Origin: Chitinophagaceae bacterium
GTDB taxonomy: Bacteria > Bacteroidota > Bacteroidia > Chitinophagales > Chitinophagaceae
DNA: 48,564 nt
Assembly (NCBI GenBank): GCA_947456025.1
Contig: CANGQQ010000002.1
Coordinates: forward strand, 1-48,564
Direction: 5' to 3'
Below, in pieces: positions 42,980 through 48,564 of the stretch. Below the pieces are notes generated by a model. The model did no database searches, was not told where the DNA came from, and was given only the letters and a program-made list of their open reading frames with translations. Within the stretch, counting starts at the first letter, position 1. Each line of letters begins with the position of its first letter. Both the position numbers and the translations under genes were made by a program.

Positions 42980-43807
42980 CTAAGGAAGAAGTTCTATATG
43001 TTGGGACTGAACATCTTTGCCGTAAAATAAACCCGCATGCAGATTGAACTCTTCGGCCGAGTCGGTCGTAAAAAACAACTGTTTGCCCTCTTTAAGCAAC
43101 CTTTGATCCATATCGGGATGACGTTTCAAATAGTCTTTAAGGCTGGAGGCGACAATAGCCCCCTGTGAAAGCAGTCGGATTCCCTTAGGTAACAATTGTT
43201 CAATTTTCTTTGCCAGCAACGGGTAATGGGTGCAGGCCAGTAAAATAGCATCTATTTCGGGATCCTGCTGCAGCAAATCATCAATGCATTCTTTAATGAA
43301 ATAGTCTGCCCCTGCTGTTTCGTGTCGGTTGTTCTCAATCAAGGGAACCCACATGGGGCAAGCCTGTTGAACGACTTGTACCTCCGGATAAAAATGCTCG
43401 ATTTCAAGGACATAAGAACCCGATTGAACAGTTCCGCTTGTTGCCAGAATTCCTATTTTTTTCGAATGGGTGTATTGTCCTATCACCTCAGCCGTTGGCC
43501 TGATAACACCCAAGACACGATTGGAGGCCTGTAAAAGAGGCAAGTCTTTTTGCTGAATCGTTCGCAAGGCCTTTGCCGAAGCTGTATTACAGGCAAGTAT
43601 GACCAAGGGGCATCCCTGTTCAAAAAACCATTTTACGCATTCAAGTGTGTAACGGTAAACAGACTCATAACTTCGGGTTCCGTAAGGAGCCCGCGCATTA
43701 TCGCCCAAATACATGTAGTCGTATTCCGGAAGCTGCGCTACAATTTCCTTCAGGACGGTCAAGCCGCCATAACCGGAGTCAAATATGCCAATTGCGCCGT
43801 GTTGCAT
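42980..43807 (-). CDS. murI: Glutamate racemase
   Basis: A 275-residue cofactor-independent racemase giving D-glutamate for peptidoglycan. Signatures IGIFDSGYGGLTVLKEI (Asp), ILACNTASAKAL (first catalytic Cys) and ILLACTHYPLL (second Cys) are intact. ATG 43807 lies 4 nt after a TATTTTG box, directly next to the upstream terminator. Downstream of the ompH pair, in an envelope gene block. Confidence 0.96.
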   Translation of the reverse strand: MQHGAIGIFDSGYGGLTVLKEIVAQLPEYDYMYLGDNARAPYGTRSYESVYRYTLECVKWFFEQGCPLVILACNTASAKALRTIQQKDLPLLQASNRVLGVIRPTAEVIGQYTHSKKIGILATSGTVQSGSYVLEIEHFYPEVQVVQQACPMWVPLIENNRHETAGADYFIKECIDDLLQQDPEIDAILLACTHYPLLAKKIEQLLPKGIRLLSQGAIVASSLKDYLKRHPDMDQRLLKEGKQLFFTTDSAEEFNLHAGLFYGKDVQSQHIELLP

Positions 43808-43811
43808 TGTA

Positions 43812-43818
43812 CAAAATA
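43812..43818 (-). promoter_or_regulatory. -7-like box of murI, predicted leaderless
   Basis: The minus strand reads TATTTTG, then TACA, then ATG 43807. The -33 region falls in the loop of the preceding terminator hairpin. Confidence 0.35.
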
Positions 43819-43819
43819 A

Positions 43820-43851
43820 GAAAAAAAATCCCGCCTGAATCGGGGCGGGAT
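43820..43851 (-). terminator. Terminator after the second ompH gene
   Basis: ATCCCGCC...GGCGGGAT, an 8-bp GC-rich stem with an 8-nt loop, followed on the minus strand by eight Ts. It separates ompH from murI. Confidence 0.8.
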
Positions 43852-43867
43852 GAATTTAAACCATTCT

Positions 43868-44392
43868 TTATTTTTTGGGAGCCACCGCAGGTGTTTCCGG
43901 AATCTTCAGGTACTTCTTAACAAGTGGTAAAAGATCATCCGAAGCAGGTGCAACGATCAGTGCTTCACGTGTAAACACATAGGCATAACCGTTTGTTTTT
44001 GCAACAACCTGTATGGCTTCCAGTGCAATTTTTTGAACCGGCGCGTACACTTCCTGTTCTTTTTGTTGCAGGTACTGTTGCGCTTCGTTTTGGTAACCCT
44101 GCACCTTTGTATACAAATCACTCAACTCACCTTTTTTAACTTCTCTTTTTGTTGGAGTCCACTTAGCTGAATCAGCAGTAAAGATGCTGTCTTTTTCACG
44201 CAACTCTGTAATCAGTTCAGAGTACACTCCATTCAATGAATCCTGTACGCGTTGTAATTTCTCCTGAGCCTTTTTGGTTTCGGGCATGACGGATAATAAT
44301 TCCGAAGTATTGATATGAGCAATTTTTGTTTGCGCTGTCGAAACGAGGTTGCTGAAAACGGCAACGAAAAGAATAAAAATAACTTTGTTCAT
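43868..44392 (-). CDS. OmpH/Skp family outer-membrane chaperone (second of pair)
   Basis: A 174-residue periplasmic protein with signal MNKVIFILFVAVFSNLVSTAQ. KIAHINTSELLSVMPETKKAQEKLQ marks the OmpH family, then a long charged coiled coil (about residues 40-120) that would form the Skp tentacles. It holds unfolded outer-membrane proteins for delivery to BamA, encoded just upstream. A TAGTCTTG box at 44413-44420 may give it its own transcription. Different in detail from its neighbour, so not a recent duplicate. Confidence 0.9.
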   Translation of the reverse strand: MNKVIFILFVAVFSNLVSTAQTKIAHINTSELLSVMPETKKAQEKLQRVQDSLNGVYSELITELREKDSIFTADSAKWTPTKREVKKGELSDLYTKVQGYQNEAQQYLQQKEQEVYAPVQKIALEAIQVVAKTNGYAYVFTREALIVAPASDDLLPLVKKYLKIPETPAVAPKK

Positions 44393-44459
44393 GTTTATTG
44401 TGTTTTAAAATTCAAGACTATTCCCTGCTCTGATTCGTTACAAAACGAATGATTTTTGA

Positions 44460-44981
44460 TTAAAGTTTAACGCCCAGGATTTTCAGAACATCATCACTTT
44501 TATCCAGTTTCGGGTCGGCAAATATAACAGTAATTCCCTCACTTTTGTCCAAAATAAAATCATACATACGCTCCGTAGCCAGTTTCTGAACAGCGTTGTA
44601 AACCTTATCCTGTATGGGTTTCACCAACTCTTGTTTTTTCCTGAAATAATCGCCTTCATACCCAAATCGCTTACGCTGCAAATCGCGTACCTGTTTTTCC
44701 TTATTGTAAATTTCATCTTCCCGTTTTTTCAGTAACTCGGGTGTCAACATGGCTTTTTCAGCATCCAACTGACGGTACATTTTATCCAATTCACTTTGGA
44801 TGAGGTCAATTTCTTTTTGCCAGACTTCAGCCGTTTCTTCCAATTGGGCATTGGCATTTTTATACTCCGGTATTTTCTCCAAAATGTATTTAGTATCAAT
44901 GATGGCATAACGCTGTGCCCACCCTGCAAAGGCGCAGGAAAACAAGAAAACAACAACGAAAAGAATTTTTTTGAACGGCAT
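44460..44981 (-). CDS. OmpH/Skp family outer-membrane chaperone (first of pair)
   Basis: A 173-residue protein with signal MPFKKILFVVVFLFSCAFAGWAQ. RYAIIDTKYILEKIPEYKNANAQLEE is the family start, followed by a coiled coil rich in Glu, Lys and Arg and a C-terminal LDKSEGITVIFADPKLDKSDDVL. It is a periplasmic chaperone for outer-membrane proteins. 60 nt downstream of bamA and probably in the same transcript. Confidence 0.91.
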   Translation of the reverse strand: MPFKKILFVVVFLFSCAFAGWAQRYAIIDTKYILEKIPEYKNANAQLEETAEVWQKEIDLIQSELDKMYRQLDAEKAMLTPELLKKREDEIYNKEKQVRDLQRKRFGYEGDYFRKKQELVKPIQDKVYNAVQKLATERMYDFILDKSEGITVIFADPKLDKSDDVLKILGVKL

Positions 44982-45041
44982 ATACTACGATTTTGAAATG
45001 AGTCTTGGATCAACAAATGGAAGATCGGGATGTTTACACGT

Positions 45042-47774
45042 TTATTCGGGTTCAAATCCTAACATGAAGGTAAAGCTGCTGATGTCACGCATTTTGGCTC
45101 CCGGAAAGGAACGGTCAAAGCCAATACCGTAGTCAAATCCAAGCAGTCCAAACATGGGTAAGAAAAAGCGCATACCCAAACCGGCACTTCTGCGCAGTTT
45201 AAATGGATTGTAATCTTTAAAATCATACCACCCATTGGCCGCTTCAAAAAACGCCAGACCAAAAATCGTACTGCTGGGATTGGTGCTCAACGGATAGCGC
45301 AGTTCTAAACTGTATTTGTTAAACATCGTGAAGAACTGGTTAGCAGAAGTTTGTCCGGAATTGTTGATCCGTGGATTGCTTTTATCATAAACCGGATAGC
45401 CTCTGTGTGCAATGATGTCAAACCCAATGATCCCAAAGTTGTTTTGCATACCCGCATTTCCCACCTGAAAACGTTCAAACGGTGAGATGGGAAGGAAATT
45501 ACTGTACCGCCCCAGAAAACCGAATTTAGCCGCTGCTCTTAAGACAAACTGACGGTTTTTTTCAGCGCCCATTGGCTTGCCGATTGGCACAAACCATTCG
45601 TAGTTCAAACGCCATTTGTGATATTCCACCAACTTGTATTTCTCTGCGGGATTATCATATTTAGCCCTATCCCTGAAGAACGACCAAGGGGGGGTAAAGG
45701 TTGCAGTAAGTGAAAAGTTAGAACCGGAACGCGGAAACATGGGTTGATCCACACTCGAACGAATCAACTGCAAACGAATGTTGAGATTGTTCGATAATCC
45801 ACTGTCCAGCTCCGGAAAGATGGGATAGTTGTTTAATTTATATTGCGTGTAGTTGACCGATGTAATCAGATTAAAATAGTCATCAGGCCATTTCAATTGT
45901 TTTCCCAATGAAATACTGGCGCCCATTGTTCGCAAATACTGTGTATTGGAACGTTTTCTTTCCGGCAAACCGGTGAGTGGATTAAAGGCGTTTGCCAGTT
46001 TGGTACGGAATAAGGAAACCGTAAACGCATTGCGCTTTTTCCCTCCCAACCAGGGTTCTGTGAACGAAAAGTTCTGTGAACTGAAAGAGGGTCCGTTGGA
46101 TTGCACACGTAACGATAACCGTTGACCGTCACCGGAAGGCAATGGCTGCCAGGCCGACTTCTTAAAAATATTTTTCGTTGAGAAATTATTGAAGGTTACC
46201 CCCAGGGTTCCGGTTAAACCGATCAATCCTCCCCAACCGGCACTTAGTTCCAGTTGATCACTTGATTTTTCCTCCAAAGAGTAATTGATATCAACAGTTC
46301 CGTCATCGGGATTGGGCATCGGATTGATTCCAATTTTTTCAGGATTGAAATAATTCAAGGCGGCCAACTCTCTGTTGGAACGTATCAAATCGGACCGACT
46401 GAATTTTTCTCCCGGAACAGTGCGCAATTCACGACGAATCACATATTCCTTGGTTTTGTCATTCCCGCTGATATTGACCGACCGAATCGTAGCCTGTGGT
46501 CCTTCCGAAATCCGAACCTCATAATCAATGGTATCATTGTACACCCTTGTTTCGATAGGCTCGATCCGAAAAAACAAATATCCGTCATCCATGTACAAAC
46601 CACTGATATCACCCCCATCCGGAGAAAGTTGTTTGCCAAGTTTTTTATTAAGATGATCCAGATTATAGATCTCTCCCTTTTTAATTCCAAGTATCGATGT
46701 TAGTACCGAGTCGCCGTACTTGGTGTTCCCCTTCCAGGTGATGTTTCCGAAATAGTAACGACGGCCTTCATTCACCTGCAACTCAATCATCAGATTGCCG
46801 TCTTTGTTGTAATACATCGTATCACGATCAATGGTGGCATCACGAAATCCCAGCGTATTATAATAGGCGAGGATTTTCTCTTTATCCTCATTATATTTCG
46901 AGATGTTGAATTTTGAAGCAGCGAAAAATTTAAACCGAAACCATGGATCTAAAAAGGACAATGTTTTGGAGGGGTGTAAAAACCCAAACTCCTTGAAGTA
47001 TTGTTGCCTCGAAACAGAATCCTTAGTTCCATATTGCGGAACAAATGAACTGGCATGTAACGAAATACGACCTTTTTCTTTAGTCCCCTTCATTTGTTTT
47101 TTGAGTTTGAGATCAGCTACCTGTGTATTCCCTCCAAAAAACAATTCTTCAATTTTTACCTTTTTCCCTTTTGAAACAACAAAGGTCAAATCTTTATAAA
47201 GTGCATTCGTTGGATTATTGGATTCGGTGATAGTAACCAGAACAGCTTTATACCCCTTCTCGATGAAATATTTCTGAATACGTTCAATACTGTTGATCCG
47301 TAAGTTTTCGGTAATGACCTTATTGGGAACCAATCCGATTTTTTCTTTGAGGTCGTCCTGTTCACTTTTACGGATACCGGAAAAATAAAAATTCCCCAGA
47401 CGAACGCGCTCCTTCACCTGAATTTCGATGTAGAGGTTTTCGTCTTCCACTTTGGTAAGGTATATCGTTACATCATCAAAATATTGCTGACGCCAAATGG
47501 AATGGATGGCTTTGCTGAACAAATCACCTCCGGGCAGGTACACCTTATCGTTGAGACTGATTCCAGAAATGGATAACAAAAGAGAGGAGTCGAATGATTG
47601 TGACCCTGTAACCCGAATGCCTGCAATCCGGTATTCCTTCGGCGTTTTTGCGGTAAAGATCGCTTCCAGTTGCGGATCTACCGATACAGGAACAATGGTA
47701 TCGTTGAATTGAGCAAATGCCCGGGCCTGAATAGCAATCAGAAAAAAAACCAAGAAGAAACGATAAATACGCAT
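45042..47774 (-). CDS. bamA: Outer-membrane protein assembly factor BamA
   Basis: A 910-residue Omp85 protein with signal MRIYRFFLVFFLIAIQARAFA. Several POTRA domains follow (about residues 45-470: e.g. GDLFSKAIHSIWRQQYFDDVTI, GIKKGEIYNLDHLNKKL, VPGEKFSRSDLIRSNRELAAL), then a C-terminal surface-antigen beta-barrel ending FTFMLGFEPE. It inserts beta-barrel proteins into the outer membrane. Longer than E. coli BamA (about 810), as in other Bacteroidota. Upstream: uppS; downstream: two OmpH genes. Confidence 0.94.
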   Translation of the reverse strand: MRIYRFFLVFFLIAIQARAFAQFNDTIVPVSVDPQLEAIFTAKTPKEYRIAGIRVTGSQSFDSSLLLSISGISLNDKVYLPGGDLFSKAIHSIWRQQYFDDVTIYLTKVEDENLYIEIQVKERVRLGNFYFSGIRKSEQDDLKEKIGLVPNKVITENLRINSIERIQKYFIEKGYKAVLVTITESNNPTNALYKDLTFVVSKGKKVKIEELFFGGNTQVADLKLKKQMKGTKEKGRISLHASSFVPQYGTKDSVSRQQYFKEFGFLHPSKTLSFLDPWFRFKFFAASKFNISKYNEDKEKILAYYNTLGFRDATIDRDTMYYNKDGNLMIELQVNEGRRYYFGNITWKGNTKYGDSVLTSILGIKKGEIYNLDHLNKKLGKQLSPDGGDISGLYMDDGYLFFRIEPIETRVYNDTIDYEVRISEGPQATIRSVNISGNDKTKEYVIRRELRTVPGEKFSRSDLIRSNRELAALNYFNPEKIGINPMPNPDDGTVDINYSLEEKSSDQLELSAGWGGLIGLTGTLGVTFNNFSTKNIFKKSAWQPLPSGDGQRLSLRVQSNGPSFSSQNFSFTEPWLGGKKRNAFTVSLFRTKLANAFNPLTGLPERKRSNTQYLRTMGASISLGKQLKWPDDYFNLITSVNYTQYKLNNYPIFPELDSGLSNNLNIRLQLIRSSVDQPMFPRSGSNFSLTATFTPPWSFFRDRAKYDNPAEKYKLVEYHKWRLNYEWFVPIGKPMGAEKNRQFVLRAAAKFGFLGRYSNFLPISPFERFQVGNAGMQNNFGIIGFDIIAHRGYPVYDKSNPRINNSGQTSANQFFTMFNKYSLELRYPLSTNPSSTIFGLAFFEAANGWYDFKDYNPFKLRRSAGLGMRFFLPMFGLLGFDYGIGFDRSFPGAKMRDISSFTFMLGFEPE

Positions 47775-47775
47775 T

Positions 47776-47789
47776 ACAAGTGGACTTGT
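47776..47789 (-). promoter_or_regulatory. Dyad at the bamA start
   Basis: ACAAGT-GG-ACTTGT, a perfect 6-bp dyad one base before the bamA ATG, overlapping the predicted transcription start. May be an operator or a small hairpin blocking the start; unproven. Confidence 0.3.
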
Positions 47790-47790
47790 T

Positions 47791-47798
47791 TAAAAATA
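47791..47798 (-). promoter_or_regulatory. -7 box of bamA
   Basis: The minus strand reads TATTTTTA, 7 of 8 with TAnnTTTG, 16 nt before the start codon. Confidence 0.4.
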
Positions 47799-47883
47799 TG
47801 TTTGTGAATGATGCTATTCAAAGCGGAGCAAAATAATGGCTTTTGATGAAACTCTTTGTTAAAATGATTGAATTCTGATTGTG

Positions 47884-48564
47884 TCAGGAAGGCCTCCCTG
47901 TTATTTCTTTTTGAATTTGATCTCCCGTTTTTCCAAATCGGCGTTCCCGTTGCTGGAAATCTAAAATGGCTTCGTATAAATTTTCTTTTCTGAATTCGGG
48001 CCAGCGCACATTTGTAAAATACAGTTCGGCATAAGCCAGTTGATACAACAAAAAGTTACTGATGCGGTATTCACCACTTGTACGGATCATCAGCTCGGGA
48101 TCCGGAAACTCACGGGTTGTTAAATAATCCTTGATGGTATCCTGATCAATTTCAAAGGGTTCCAGCTTTCCTGTTTTTACATCGGCGGCAATGTTTTTAA
48201 TGGCATTGACAATTTCCCAGCGGCTGCTGTAACTGAGCGCCATGATGAGGTTGAGCCCGGTATTCTGACTTAAAAAATCAAGGCTTTCCTGCAATTCTTT
48301 TTGTGCATACTCCGGCAACATGTGAATGTCTCCAATCACATGAAGGCGGATGTTGTTTTTATTCAGTGTAGCCGTTTCCTTTTTGATGGTATCTACTAAC
48401 AGTTCCATCAAGCCGGTAACTTCTTCGATAGGGCGGTCCCAGTTTTCGGTACTGAAAGCATACAACGTAAGGTACTTGATGCCCAACTCCGCCGATCCTT
48501 CTACAATGTTCCGCACGCTCTCCACACCCTGAAAATGGCCAAACAAGCGATCCTGGCCATGTTC
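47884..48564 (-). CDS. uppS: Isoprenyl transferase / undecaprenyl diphosphate synthase (5' end cut by window)
   Basis: 226 residues are visible; reading upstream of the track start gives EHGQDRLFGHFQGVESVRN, so the ORF continues out of the window (the track's Met is an internal TTG). About 20 residues with the catalytic MDGNGRW motif are missing. Present are YLTLYAFSTENW, LSYSSRWEIVNAI, and the signature RTSGEYRISNFLLYQLAY. It makes the C55 lipid carrier for peptidoglycan and other envelope sugars. Placed before bamA with a 109-nt gap. Confidence 0.94.
   Translation of the reverse strand, partial: EHGQDRLFGHFQGVESVRNIVEGSAELGIKYLTLYAFSTENWDRPIEEVTGLMELLVDTIKKETATLNKNNIRLHVIGDIHMLPEYAQKELQESLDFLSQNTGLNLIMALSYSSRWEIVNAIKNIAADVKTGKLEPFEIDQDTIKDYLTTREFPDPELMIRTSGEYRISNFLLYQLAYAELYFTNVRWPEFRKENLYEAILDFQQRERRFGKTGDQIQKEITGRPS

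Overview
The window looks like a chromosomal segment of a Bacteroidota bacterium, most likely from the Chitinophagaceae or a related family. The evidence is lineage-typical genes (GldH, a PKD protein with a type IX secretion C-terminal signal, a CarbopepD_reg-domain protein, a RicT/PSP1 protein, a short Psd, paired OmpH/Skp genes beside BamA), many lipoproteins, few Shine-Dalgarno sites, and many matches to the Bacteroidota -7 promoter element TAnnTTTG. Nearly everything is housekeeping or envelope biology. I see no insertion sequence, prophage, CRISPR array, tRNA or rRNA.

Layout. 1-3637 (minus): a fused B12-dependent acyl-CoA mutase (IcmF type, cut by the window edge) and a YugP-like zinc peptidase. 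3638-4156 is a gene-poor gap with a candidate small RNA. 4157-12571 (plus): radA, comF-like, a surface lipoprotein, glutathione peroxidase, DNA polymerase III delta prime, RicT-like and a multi-pass membrane protein. 12545-15484 (minus): a GH3/beta-lactamase-fold fusion, divergent from mutL (15585-17411). 17462-21319 (minus): a PKD-repeat secreted protein and PBP4-type carboxypeptidase. 21385-27035: potassium channel, degenerate ureohydrolase, pheS, extended SDR and a CarbopepD_reg protein. 27039-28007: an LpxD-like acyltransferase. 27987-28528 is a second gene-poor gap with another candidate small RNA. 28529-31678 (plus): yicC, gldH, histidine kinase and response regulator, apparently one operon. 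31700-36919: SDR, HAD phosphatase, YHS lipoprotein, and a minus-strand membrane/lipid operon (CPBP protease, cdsA, lipoprotein, psd). 36956-41830: dusB, second glutathione peroxidase, aldehyde dehydrogenase, an MGMT-like protein, tadA and superoxide dismutase. 41879-48564 (minus): uppS, bamA, two OmpH genes, murI, rpmH, rnpA and yidD, an envelope-biogenesis and ribosome/RNase P block.

How the genes work together. Several genes serve the cell envelope: undecaprenyl-PP synthesis (uppS), D-glutamate supply (murI), peptidoglycan trimming and recycling (dacB, NagZ-like fusion), outer-membrane protein assembly (bamA, OmpH), lipid A (lpxD), phospholipids (cdsA, psd) and membrane insertion (yidD). 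Others handle DNA repair (radA, mutL, MGMT-like), replication (holB), tRNA modification and charging (dusB, tadA, pheS), RNA processing (rnpA, yicC) and oxidative stress (two GPx, SOD).

The most interesting unexplained signals are these. (1) Two short intergenic transcription units, each with a promoter-like element and a terminator, carry a 16-nt stretch perfectly complementary to the other. (2) A repeated promoter layout puts the -7 box 3-4 nt before the start codon in at least seven genes, predicting leaderless mRNAs. (3) Several genes have altered signature residues: the potassium channel filter, the ureohydrolase metal ligands and the MutL endonuclease motif. No obviously new multi-gene system was found. 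All functional calls are from reading motifs; no searches were run.
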